Assembly: GCA_916048095.2 (NCBI GenBank)
Contig: OU696575.1
Span: 3,877,501-3,941,500 of the forward strand
DNA from: Sacculina carcini
Taxonomy: Eukaryota > Arthropoda > Thecostraca > Sacculinidae
Direction: 5' to 3'
DNA length: 64,000 nucleotides
Part shown: piece after piece, positions 1 through 10,493 of the stretch
Numbering within the stretch: position 1 is the stretch's first letter
How the letters are laid out: every line of letters begins with the position of its first letter
Notes under the pieces: model-generated
Told to the model about the DNA's origin: nothing
What the model saw: the letters and a program-made list of their open reading frames with translations, nothing else
Databases searched by the model: none
Made by a program: the position numbers and the translations under genes

Positions 1-430
1 TGTCCGCCAAATAGCAGTTGTTTCAGGCGTGTGTGCAGTGTGCTGTTTTACGGCGGAGAGTCGTGGTCACTGACTGACGCCCTGACAGAGGAAATCCACA
101 GAGGTAACCGAGCTTGGCTCCGGTATGCCTGGGGCTACCGTTACCCAAACGTGATCTCAAGTGCCGATCTATACAGAGTGTCAGAGTGCCGACCCGCCAG
201 TGAACTGCTGCAGCGCCGACGACTCGGTCTTTTCAGACATGCTGCACGTCGCCCGGAGACACCACTGGCCTGTATGCTCCACCCTGAAAACCAGCCCACT
301 GAGCCGTGGAGGTGCGCTGCGTCGTACGCATGTGCGACAACTGATCGAGGATTGCGCTAATTCAAACATGTCGGTCCGACGGGCGTGGGTTGCGGCGATC
401 AACAGAATTGATCCGGTGGCGTGACGGATG
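1..430 (+). mobile_element. 3' coding end of a non-LTR retrotransposon (LINE)
   Basis: Frame +1 from about position 31 gives a peptide with the signature of the segment after the reverse transcriptase of non-LTR elements: VLFYGGESWSL, then RGNRAWLRYAWGYRYPN, then LLQRRRLGLFRHAARRPE. In known LINEs the matching motifs are a 'LLYGxExWxLT' block and an 'RRLRxxGHxxR' block. The 5' part lies outside the window. The reading frame shifts near 240-300, where a second frame carries the continuation (STLKTSPLSRGG). It is a truncated, inactive copy. Clade was not resolved. Confidence 0.7.
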
Positions 431-483
431 AGGTGATGGTGGACCGCCTAGTTTTACTTTTGTTGTGTAAAGCTTTTCGTTGC

Positions 484-486
<3 letters not shown>

Positions 487-530
<44 letters not shown>
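487..530. repeat. (TA)n microsatellite
   Basis: Uninterrupted TA dinucleotides immediately after the LINE 3' end at 1-430. It may be the simple-repeat tail of that element or a microsatellite seeded by it. Confidence 0.9.
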
Positions 531-533
<3 letters not shown>

Positions 534-590
534 CGTGAAACTGAGCCGACTACTGCGGATGTGGCTCTATTCTTAGCTCCTAGTAATTAG

Positions 591-968
591 CAATGGCGTA
601 GTGGGGGAGGGGTGGTCCGCCCCGGGCGTCGCATTTTAGGAGGCGACACAAGAGCTTATGAAGATGTTGAATTATCGTTATGTCTGAGTAAAATTATGAA
701 AAAAATATTTCATATTTGTATTTTATTATCTCGAATAACTAAATGAAAGTAAGATCGATTAAAGATAATGATTTTCTCCGGTTAGGTGATTGGAAGCATG
801 CACTGTTATAAGGATTTCATCCTTCCAGCTGACATATGGACTTGTAAATTCTTTTACATTCGTGATGATGTGCATATTTTTTGCAGCTAAGTGATCTGCA
901 AGCATACATTGTGGGCGCGCAAAAAATGACCGTCCCGGGAAAAAGATACGAGCCTAGCTACGCCACTG
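591..968. mobile_element. hAT-like MITE with CAATGGCGTAG ends
   Basis: The left end reads CAATGGCGTAG and the right end CTACGCCACTG, which are near-perfect inverted termini. The flanks are GTAATTAG (583-590) and GCAATTAG (969-976), a 7/8 match as expected for the 8-bp target duplication of the hAT superfamily. No transposase is encoded, so the copy is non-autonomous. Confidence 0.75.
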
Positions 969-1753
969 GCAATTAGCATTCAGTTCGACACAAAACTTAA
1001 CACAGTCCATTTTCAGACTGTAGACCCAATAACATGGCATCACATGCTGTTGCTGTTATCCGCAACAACAACAACAACATATATTTAATATAACGCACAT
1101 ATTTATACACGGGCGCGAAAAAACACAACTGAAACATTACAGCGAGCAGGGAATAGACACAAACAAAAAAGTGAAAACACGTTTGCAAAATGGGAGCTTG
1201 CTAGATGGCCGTTTGCTATCAGATAGCTCATCCGCCCTTGAAACAAGTTTTGTTTTTTCCTGTGGGGTGTCTAGCCACATCCTCACTGCCGAACAGTGGA
1301 TAACAAAGTCAGTTAGTTGGGGGAGCAAAGTTAAGAAATGCTTTGATATAAGAAGCTGATTTGACATCTCGTATGCGCTATACAACTTGAGTTCATTCTA
1401 CGCACAACGTTGGCCTATATTTAAAATCTAATAATAATCATCTATTAATGATTTGTAATAAACGATGGGAAACAAGATGAAATAGTGTGGAGCTTACTAG
1501 ATATCAAGCAGTTGTAGTGAGAGCATGGCCATCGAGGACATAGATAATTGCTGGGTTAAGATACTGGGTCATCCCGCGAAATCTTTATTTCTGTGATTTT
1601 GCATATGCGGTATGGTTGGCAATTGTATAGCACGTGAGAACATGCACCAGCGATGTAGCGTTGGCCAGTTGGTCATTGGTCTCTTAGGGTCTTTTCGATC
1701 TCAGCTTCCGAATCATTTCAAAAGTCTTCCCAATTCCTTCCAAGCGTTCGTTT
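969..1753. other. Non-coding stretch, nothing recognised
   Basis: Only a short CAA repeat near 1063-1078 stands out. Open frames here are short and show no domain signature or splice context. Confidence 0.6.
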
Positions 1754-2481
1754 TCAGCTGTACTTAATGTTGTTGTGTAGTGTAATCTTGAGAATATTGT
1801 TTGAGAGCTTGTGACGTGGTACTGTGTCGAATGATTCACTTATGGTTAACACGATAAGAAGTGGTCTGTTTGGTGGTTTTATTGCGTTAATGTCATTCAT
1901 CATATTTAGTGTGATGTTTGTGAGCAGTGTGGTTGTGGATTGAAATGATGAAAAAACATGTTTCGAGTTAGAAAGCGGATTTTGTACAGTGATAAATTTG
2001 AGCATGAATCGGTCTGTGATTTTTGATGATGTGTAGAGGAGTGTTATAGGGCGATGTGAAGAAGGTAGTGTGAGGTTTGTGCCTTGTTTGTGTAATGTGG
2101 TGATGATGCCAGTTTTCCAGATGTGATGTGCTGTATGAGTAGCTGAATCTAGATATATTGGTATGATCCTACATGTTTCAAGTGAATTTTAATCCATCTG
2201 GACTACATACTGATGATTGCTTGATGTTGTGTATGATCTGTCTTGTCGGTGTACGAGTGCATGCTGTGAACAGTCGATCTGCAGTGAACGTGTGAGAATA
2301 TCCATTCCACTAACGATTTTCTCTCTAGTAATTTTGCGCTTGTGCATGGTATGAACATGTTGTTTGATAGTACCGTTGGTCCGGTGACTTCGGTGAAGTT
2401 ATACCAATATAACTGATGTCCGCACCCCTCAACGCTGCATGTAAACAACATGATGCTGTTGCAACTGTGTCGGCTTTCCAC
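1754..2481 (-). mobile_element. Degraded LINE reverse transcriptase fragment
   Basis: On the minus strand, peptides such as KHVFSSFQSTTTLLTNI and the motif ISESFDTVPRHKL match the RT core of non-LTR elements, where the family has GFR.xxST..L.. and D.SKAFDTVxH. An upstream frame (2203-2481) contains TSAKLLERKSLVEW, recalling the 'xKLLERxxx' block that precedes it. Several frame changes and stops separate the pieces, so this is an old dead copy. Confidence 0.55.
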
Positions 2482-2534
2482 ACTCTGGTTTGTTGCGCAG
2501 AAAAATATGATTTCGTTGTGATTTGTAGTCCATA

Positions 2535-2846
2535 GGGTGACATTTTGGTGCGCTAAAGATTAAGAAAAGTTACGCTAAAAAAATCATAAAATTTGCGCTC
2601 AAAAGCTGCACTTATAATTTGGAGAAACTTCACTAAACCCGTAAAATGGTAGTGAAAACCATTTAATTATGAAAACATACTTTTTGTGAGAAATATTTGT
2701 ACTTTTTATATTCCATAACTATTACTACAATACACTTATAATTCGCGGTTGTGCTAGCATTGCATGCTTCATGAGCTTCAACTTATCTCACAGGCGACAA
2801 GGGTGACATTTGGATGCGCTAAAAATCGCAAGCAGTTGCGCTAAAA
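2535..2846 (+). repeat. Local direct repeat (two copies)
   Basis: The sequence around 2535-2581 (GGGTGACATTT, GCGCTAAA) recurs at 2801-2846 with the same spacing of GCGCTAAA motifs. The nature of the unit is unknown. Confidence 0.5.
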
Positions 2847-2985
2847 AGTTCAGCTCAATGTTTCACTAATATATCACATATATAGGCGGGCAGGTAAAAA
2901 ACGATAAAATAAGCCATACTCCTGATAATTGTATCAATTTAGACAATGAATACACCGAGCTTCATTGTTAAGTAAACGTACTCAA

Positions 2986-3168
2986 CAGTGGCGGCATCAG
3001 GGGGACCTGGAGGGGCCGAAACCTCCAAAAATATGCCAAGTCCCCTGAACCCCCAAAAATCTGACCATGAATATTTTGAGCGTAGTTCCACATGTTTTGC
3101 CATGACCACGTAATGTTTCCTTAGTCCTCAGCCCACCTCCCACCGGAAAAATCCTGGCGCCGCCACTG
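2986..3168. mobile_element. hAT-like MITE, CAGTGGCGGC family, perfect 8-bp TSD
   Basis: 183-bp element with termini CAGTGGCGGC and GCGCCGCCACTG. It is flanked by a perfect 8-bp duplication GTACTCAA at 2978-2985 and 3169-3176. The interior carries a conserved CTGACCATGAATATTTTGAG block seen in other copies of this family. It is non-autonomous. Confidence 0.9.
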
Positions 3169-3253
3169 GTACTCAACCAGCCGTCTTAATTCGTTCATCC
3201 ACTACTGAAGTTAGGAATCAAGCAACCGTCATTTAAAGTCCTACAGGAGGGGA

Positions 3254-3580
3254 TCACGTGTTCGTTTGAGAGAGACGTACTTTTGCTGCCGTCTGGAAAG
3301 GGGCGGTAGGTAGGCGTCGCGAGGGCACCAGCGATGATGCTGAGGGACGGCACACCAGCGGCGCCATGACACGCCTCACACGGTATCCTGAGAGCAGTAG
3401 TCGCCGCTTGCGCCGACCGGGATGGACGCTCGTGTGGTAGCGTTGGAGACGGCGGTTCTGGAGGTCATCGTGGCTGACATTAGGATTACAGCGAAGGGTA
3501 AATGCTCGGTTCTGCACGGGAAGGTTAGCAGTAGATCCGCTGGCGGCCGCATTGCCGGTTGTGGTTGACTGCGTGAGCTC
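3254..3580 (-). CDS. Orphan terminal exon of an unidentified minus-strand gene
   Basis: A GC-rich 109-codon reading frame that ends at a stop (3254-3256). It begins just after a good 3' splice site: on the sense strand the exon is preceded by CTCAACATCTGTTCCAG. Frame is phase 0, starting ELTQSTTTGNAAASGSTAN. The middle is arginine-rich (RRLQRYHTSVHPGRRKRRLL). I do not recognise a domain. Length, base composition and the acceptor argue for a real exon. No upstream partner exon or clear poly(A) signal was found. It could instead be an old retrocopy or chance frame. Confidence 0.4.
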   Translation of the reverse strand, partial: ELTQSTTTGNAAASGSTANLPVQNRAFTLRCNPNVSHDDLQNRRLQRYHTSVHPGRRKRRLLLSGYRVRRVMAPLVCRPSASSLVPSRRLPTAPFQTAAKVRLSQTNT

Positions 3581-3660
3581 CTGGAACAGATGTTGAGCGC
3601 ATGAGTAAACGTCGTGGGAAACGCACACAAACGTGCGCACTTGTACAAGCATTAACAAAC

Positions 3661-3661
3661 A

Positions 3662-3737
<76 letters not shown>
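3661..3737. repeat. (AC)n microsatellite
   Basis: About 38 consecutive AC units, on the sense strand of the 3254-3580 exon a (GT)n tract about 80 bp upstream of its acceptor. Confidence 0.95.
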
Positions 3738-3742
<5 letters not shown>

Positions 3743-3838
3743 ACACATAACAGTAAATTCGATTCACATCGGAAAGCACAGATTTATGGGCGGCTTTAAC
3801 ATGGTGTGCCAGTTTGGAACAAATATCTTCCTTAAGAG

Positions 3839-4078
3839 CAGTGGTTCCAACCTCTGGGTCGCGACCAAAAGTTAGGTGACCAGGCCATCTTATTGGGTCG
3901 CTAATGATTCGTAGAAAATACTTCTTTTGCCACTAAAATATTATAGTCATATAGATAAATTATTAAAATGCATAATGCATTGTATTAGGATTCTAAACAG
4001 ACTATTATTGAATTATATATATGCTTTCATCAAAGCAGACCTAATTAAATGAATTGTGATGAAAAACATAGTTATTAC
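3839..4078. mobile_element. Truncated hAT-like MITE, CAGTGGTTCCAACC end
   Basis: Begins CAGTGGTTCCAACCTCTGGG and contains the GGGTCGC...ATTCGTAGAAAATA block shared with the copies at 33886 and 44423. No matching right end was found before the next element begins at 4079, so the copy is probably truncated. Confidence 0.6.
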
Positions 4079-5168
4079 TAGGGCTATCAAAAAAGTGACC
4101 TAAAAATAGAAAAAAGCAACCTTATTTTCAGGAAAAAGTAACCTAAAATATCCATGTGCTCCTTCGCAAAGGCTAAATTCTTGATAATGCCCACAAAGCT
4201 CTTTTTCTCCTCTTATGTTTTGTCCAGATTTCTACAACAAAACACCAAAAAGCATCCCAATACAGGCGAAACACAATGTAAATGCATGCATTAATTGATA
4301 TTCAACAAGACAATCGAATTTATGAGCTGCATAATTCTGTCGAGTTGTCACGTGATTCAGCTTGTTTCTTTGCGCCAGTATGTATGTCTGTGTGTACGTG
4401 TGTGAGTGTCCGTGTCTGCATTTAAGAATAATTTGCTGACTGTATTATTATAAGGGGGCACTGATTCGTCTCTTGAACTCAACCGTGGGAAAATGACACT
4501 GTATCACGCTGAAAACATCACATGATATTTCCTGTCTCGTGCGTATTGACAAGTGTTACTGTGTGCAGGTAAGAGTATAAAGACCTAAGATGTTGTACTA
4601 TCACGCGCTCCAAACATGTACTCTGGCTCATGTGAATTTCTTAATATGAAGAGAAACAATCCAGCGTATCCAAAAGCATAAACATTAGCCAGTACCACAG
4701 AATAGAATACAATAGCAATAGCAAACAAGTTGGCAATAAATAGCAAGCAAATGTAAGCTTAGCAAGCAATACACATGCGTAAGCAAGCAAATGTAAGCTT
4801 AGTAAGCAATATTCATGCGTAAGCAAGCAAATGAAAATTTTTAACAGCCAAACAAATAGCATGTTTTCATCTTCAGAGCTTATATATCATCCAATTTTCC
4901 TTCTTATTCTATTTTATACACTTTCTATGCCTGGAAAAAGTTACCAAAACCCAAGTAACAAGATAACAAAAATATAGCAAAATTAACCTTAAGATGTAAA
5001 AGTAACCTTAAGGCAAATAAAGTAACCTAACGATGGAAAAGTAAATTTTGGTAACCTAACAAAATTTAAATAATTATCATATAGAGTTTTTTTCATGCAG
5101 TTCTAGGCTTATTATGAAAAAGTGACCTTTAGATGAAAAAATAAATTTATTAACTTTTAACAGCCCTA
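4079..5168. mobile_element. TAGGGCTRTCAA inverted-repeat element, copy 1
   Basis: Ends TAGGGCTATCAAAA and TTTTAACAGCCCTA form inverted termini. The 1.09-kb body is nearly the reverse complement of 39763-40745. The interior is AT-rich with many GTAACC/GGTTAC motifs close to both ends and AAGCAAGCAAATG repeats near 4725-4830. The 8-bp flanks of this copy do not match each other, unlike those of the second copy. No transposase was seen; likely a hAT-type non-autonomous element. Confidence 0.75.
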
Positions 5169-5329
5169 ATCATAATAAAAAAATTCACTAGTAGTGGTCA
5201 AGGAAAAGTATCTGTTTGTAGAGTTTGTCGATTATAGAGCTTGAATCATTATCGCAAAGCATTTTCGCGTATAATGCGTTGGCAAATATGTGTGTATACA
5301 ATTGAGAGAAAAATCAGCCCCCCCCCCAA

Positions 5330-5465
5330 TTCATTCATTCCACCCAATTGCGCTCTGGATCCGCTAATTCATCTCAATACACTCGACCCTCCAAATAGCG
5401 GACTCGAAGGGATCGAGAAATAAATCCGCTCTATGGAAGTTTCTGCTATTTTGAGGTATCCGCTG
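5330..5465. mobile_element. Fragment of a CGACCCTCCAAA (pogo/Tigger-like) element
   Basis: ACACTCGACCCTCCAAATAG followed by GGATCGAGAAATAAATCCGC matches the left end of the element at 22065-23180. It is cut off by the element starting at 5482. Confidence 0.6.
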
Positions 5466-5481
5466 TAGCAATGTTAATCGA

Positions 5482-6497
5482 TAGAGTTGGGAATTCTATG
5501 TGATCACGTAAAAATATTTTTGCACATAAAATGCCATTTTTTAGCAAATATAACATGATATAAGTATATAAATATAATATAAACACTTTTCAAATTTGTA
5601 GTTCTGTAGGTTGCGCCCGGAATTAGTATATTCTGTTAATAATTGTAATTACACAGATGACGGATTCAACACGCTAAAATACACTCAAACACTGCATACA
5701 CGTACAATATTAACGCCAGCAATGTTAACAATGGAAATATAGCAACGTTCCTGATAGCTTCTCAAGTCCGGACACTATGAACGTCGCACGGAGTACCCTT
5801 ATCTACAGTATGGGTTATCTATAGTATGGGTTGTGGTTGTGCTTTAATTGGTGTGATCAAATCGCTCCAAGCTAGGTACACGTGTCATTGGTTTTTTGGG
5901 AAGATAGGATCACTCATACATGTACTTCATATTTCAATTTTCCGGAATTAACACAAATTGCTGAAATGGCGTCTGTACTGCCACGCTCAAAAGGTTGAAG
6001 GAATCGAATGTTAAATCGAAACAACAAATCGGCTGCTCACTCGAAAAGCATCATATCAAGTATACATGCGGAATCGAATCTTGGGATCATTGCGCCTCGA
6101 AGCAAAAGTCCAAAAGTGACACCACTACAGTGCCACCTCTTCCATGAACATTTCGAGTGTGGTTTCTAAAGGCCCCACGTATTTTCCTTAGCCCCTTTCA
6201 ACCCCCCGGAAGAACTCTGGTGCCGCCACTGCACCTCTACCTTATCGGAGGGTCCTATCAAAGTGAAGTTTTTGCCACGTACTATGAAAATTTCGCCTAT
6301 CTAATGGTGGCTCTCCAATGGAATGTCGCTGGATACACGCATAAAATGCAAATAATCTATGAAAGCGTCCAAAGTTCGCATATTATATGAAAATTTAATA
6401 ACATATTTTGGGTCTTTTGACAACATATTTTGGCATTTTTCGTCACATAATTGAAACATAAAACGCCAAAAATGATCACATAAAATTGCAAACTCTA
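5482..6497. mobile_element. TAGAGTTGGGAATT inverted-repeat element, copy A
   Basis: Termini TAGAGTTGGGAATT and its diverged reverse complement GCAAACTCTA, with subterminal ATGTGATCACGTAAAA. It is an inverted copy of 7556-8575. Inside, 6131-6229 is a piece of a CAGTGGCGGC MITE ending GGTGCCGCCACTG, present in both copies, so it was acquired before the pair separated. No coding capacity is evident. Confidence 0.75.
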
Positions 6498-6686
6498 GTA
6501 ATTACTGTATCATTCATTGTTGTTTGTCTTTACAGATAGTTGTACGACATCTCATCCTTAATAGCAATGCAATTCTTGTGTGCGGTGTGTGCTAACTCAA
6601 TACTCAACATACACATACATACGTGAACACGTTATTGAAAGAAAAATGCAGACACTGAATACCTCAGATGCTCAATGGACCTACAG

Positions 6687-6865
6687 AAGTGGCGGTTACA
6701 AGGAAGGCTTGAAGGCGTTGAATCCCACTAAATGTGTCATATCGAAAAAAAAATCTGACCATGAGCATTTTGAGTGTTGTTCCTCATGTTTCTCCAAGCC
6801 CCCGCATCATTTTACTTGCCCCCCCCCCCTTCCCGCCCCCTCGGGAAATCCTGGCACCGCCACTG
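6687..6865. mobile_element. hAT-like MITE, CAGTGGCGGC family
   Basis: 179 bp, termini AAGTGGCGG and CACCGCCACTG. Flanks ACCTACAG (6679-6686) and ACCTGCAG (6866-6873) match at 7 of 8 positions. It shares the ATCTGACCATGAGCATTTTG block with the copy at 2986. Confidence 0.85.
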
Positions 6866-7364
6866 ACCTGCAGAAAGAATACAGACAAAACTGGCCTGGT
6901 TAGTCGTCATACAAACGACATGATGGCGCATGTAACTTGACACTATAATGACGTCATACAAAATATGTGAATAGGCAAGAAAAGCGACCTGAGTCCACGC
7001 CGACAATGCCACACAGACATATGAAAGATGGATAAGGTTCTTTCACTGCTTGTTCAGCGCTCAGGATGAGACCATCATCCTGCTACCCTGTTACCGGCGT
7101 GTGTGAGAAGAAGACCACCACAGTGAGTAAACACTCGGTTCCGTAACTGGTTGACAAGCATACAATAATAGTGATGGGCAGTTGAATTTCGTTTATACAT
7201 GCGTAAACGTACACATGTACAAATGCGACTGATGTCACCACTATCGTCCGCGTACACCAGTAATTATGTATATTTCACCTTTCACTAAGTCACTGCACAC
7301 AAGGGCATGTGAATATATTCAGTGCGCCTATGTGTAGATGCAGGTCACAACTTTGCCTCTCTCA
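6866..7364. other. Non-coding stretch
   Basis: No gene, domain or terminal repeats recognised between the MITE and the CA repeat. Confidence 0.55.
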
Positions 7365-7373
7365 CACACACAA

Positions 7374-7453
<80 letters not shown>
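7365..7453. repeat. (CA)n microsatellite
   Basis: Long CA array with two early AAACAC interruptions. Confidence 0.95.
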
Positions 7454-7455
<2 letters not shown>

Positions 7456-7555
7456 ATAGGCAGTTTATGTAGGCATAGGTGCAGACTATTGACAATAATA
7501 CCGATTGCGTTAAAAAATATCAAACTGACTCAAAATATTTGTTTTATGTTACTAT

Positions 7556-8575
7556 TAGAGATGGGAATTATATGTGATAATTTTCGGCGTTTTATGTTTT
7601 TATTATATGTATGTATATATGTTTTTATTATATATGTGACAAAAAATGCCAAAATATGTTGTCAAAAGTCCCAAAATATGTTATTAAATTTTCATATAAT
7701 ATGTTAACTTTGGACTCTTTCATAGATTATTTGCATTTTATGCATGTATCGAGCGACATTCCATTGGAGAGCCACCATTAGAGAGGCGAAATTTTCATAG
7801 TACGTGGCAAAAGTTTTACTTGGATAGGACCCTCCGATAAGGTAGAGGTGCAGTGGCGGCACCAGATTTCTTCCGGGGGGGAAGGGCTAAGGAAAATACG
7901 TGGGGCCTTTAGAAACCACACTCGAAATGTTCATGGAAGAGGTGGCACTGTAGTGGTGTCATTTTTGGACTTTTGCTTCGAGGCGCAATGATCCCAAGAT
8001 TCGATTCCGCATGTATACTTGATATGATGTTTTTCGAGTGAGCAGCCGATTTGTTGTTTCGATTTAACATTCGATTCCTTCAACCTCTTGAGCGTGGCAG
8101 TACAGACGCCATTTCAGCAATTTGTGTTAATTCCGGAAAATTGAAATATGAAGTGCAAGTATGCATGATCCTATCTTCCCAAAACGCCAATGACACGTGT
8201 ACCTAGCTTGGAGCGATTTGATCACACCAATTAAACCACAACCACAACCCATACTGTAGATAAGGGTACTCCGTGCGACGTTCATAGTGTCCGGACTTGA
8301 GAAGCTATCAGGAACGCTGCTATATTTCCATTGTTAGCAGTGCTGGCGTTAATATTGTACGTTTATGCAGTGTTTGAGTGTATTTTAGCGTGTTGAATCC
8401 GATATCTGTGTAATTACAATTATTAATAGAATGCATTAATTCCGGGCGCAACCTACAGAATTACAAATTTGAACAGTATTTTAAGTGAAAAGGGCATTTT
8501 ATGTTATATTTGCTAAAAACGGCATTTTATGGGAAAAACTATTTTTTATGTGATCACATAAAATTCCCAACTCTA
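7556..8575. mobile_element. TAGAGTTGGGAATT inverted-repeat element, copy B
   Basis: Starts TAGAGATGGGAATT and ends AATTCCCAACTCTA. It reads as the reverse complement of 5482-6497 along its full length with scattered differences. The flanks GTTACTAT and GATATTAT agree at 6 of 8 positions, compatible with an old hAT-type duplication. It contains the same internal CAGTGGCGGC remnant (about 7850-7950). Confidence 0.75.
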
Positions 8576-9148
8576 GATATTATCAACCGATAATTAACGT
8601 AAGTTAACTTATTTTCTTAATTAAAATTCAAACTATAATTTATGTACTGATTTTTACATGTCCTGAAAATACGCTAAGATTTGGTCTCTGTGTTCATAGC
8701 GTTACCACATGGGAACATAACTGTAACTCATTGTTCGAATGCTTCAATATTTTCACTTAATATATATGTTGGGTATTGGAGACGGTCTGCAAATTTTGGC
8801 TAAAATCCATCTATATTTTCTATACCTGGGATGATAAAGGTTAAAACGCATTCGACAGATTGCATTGTTTGGGGGGATGATAGTATTGGCGTTAATGTAC
8901 AATCGGGTGAGGGACAGCCTGGCTCCGGAGGCACATCAGCCTGTCTGGCTGCATTATCAGAGCCATTAACCATTACACATCTTTCTGTTAATCACGACAC
9001 AGCCACAAACGCGTTATTTTTCTTCATGTTATATTTTGCTGTGCATACATCCATTTGTTGTGAAACCGCTCGCGCACAAACAACGCATTCTGATTAAGAT
9101 CACATGAACATTTGGATGACATACCGCCATTTTGAATATAAATCCAGC
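8576..9148. other. Non-coding stretch
   Basis: Nothing recognised; the plus-strand frame at 8831-9097 has no family resemblance. Confidence 0.5.
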
Positions 9149-9474
9149 CAGAGCCGTTCCGAGGATTTATGAGGCCCCGTCCCCGAAGGCAACATTTGGG
9201 GTCCCCCCGAAGGCAGCACGGGGCCCCCCCGAAGGCAACACTTGGGGCCCCCGAAGGCAACACCTGGGGCCCCCATTATAAATAAACCATCAAATAATGA
9301 ATTTATCTATTATATATAATCACATAATACAAGCTCAGGTGAAAACATCTGAGCAAAAAGGTAAAGGCTATACATAATATGATAAATTTTAATGTCATAA
9401 GTGAAGCAACGGGGCCCCTCGACACTCGGGGTCCCCCCGGCCGGGGGGTACGGGGGGCGGTTGCTACGGCTCTG
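9149..9474. mobile_element. hAT-like MITE, CAGAGCCG family, perfect 8-bp TSD
   Basis: Left end CAGAGCCGTTCCGAGG, right end GGTTGCTACGGCTCTG. Perfect target duplication AATCCAGC at 9141-9148 and 9475-9482. The left arm contains about four tandem units built on CCCGAAGGCAACA-TTGGGG; other copies (26123, 29159) have one. A GC-rich palindromic block CCCCCCGGCCGGGGGG lies near the right end. Confidence 0.9.
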
Positions 9475-10493
9475 AATCCAGCCGTCAGCCGGTCATCCTC
9501 CGAACACAAACATTTTCTTGATTCCACTGAGACAGCCAATAAACCGGGTATTGGTCGAGATAATGCTACCATCTGACATTCATTGGTGGTAATGATTCCA
9601 TTCACTAATGCTCGTAACACCATATAATATGTTTCGCACAGACGAATGACCTCAGAAGGCACCGAACAAGCTACAAGGTTGATCCAAAATTCACCTCAGG
9701 AGGAGATATATATTGAGGTCCAGTAGCTTATACGAAATTCAGCTCAAATGACCCCACAATTCTAAAGTATGAAAATTTTGTCATTTCCAAGTAATTCTAT
9801 TATTTGTAGAGAATATATATAGAAAAGCAGACCACATTCTAATTTAATGGAAGAGTTGTTATGTAACGAAATCGTGGATTGGATTAAAGCACAAAAATAT
9901 ATAAAACGTAGCAAAACAGTCCTCCTACCTCTTGCCTGAATGGCATGATGCTCCGTATCTGTTGATTATATGAATTAAATTGCCCTGAAAATGACATCTT
10001 GTCGTATCACACGCTGAAATGGTGCAAAACAAAAGAGCACAGGGAAGACAGAGAGAGGTACACTAAACCAAATCTAGAGAGGTACACTAAATCTATCTAA
10101 ACCGGAGTAAATTTGAGACTGAGTGTGTCAATTGTTGCTTGTTTCTAATAATCTCCCTGATTTCAAACCTTGTTGCAATGATGTCTTGATTCAATACACA
10201 CTGTTATACAGGTTGACGGCATTCACACTCCTCAAATCACCTGTTTGTTGAGTGATCCACAAGACCGATCGACCAGACCAACGTATGCTGTTTGTGCTAT
10301 AACCAAATAAGTGAACGGTGTCATATATCAGTGGCACCAATAGAGTATGTGGGCTCGGGAGCATTTGTTCTACGATTGCACACGAATAAACGGATTGTCA
10401 GCACTTGGAAGTTTGCTGACAAATACTTGACGAGACGCATTGGTCAATATTTAAGTTATATATAGATTAAGATTTATTTCATTCCTCCATAGT
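9475..10493. other. Upstream flank of the receptor gene
   Basis: No coding segment recognised. The last bases before the receptor ATG read TTTATTTCATTCCTCCATAG, which looks like a 3' splice site, so an upstream non-coding or short coding exon may lie here or further upstream. Confidence 0.4.
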
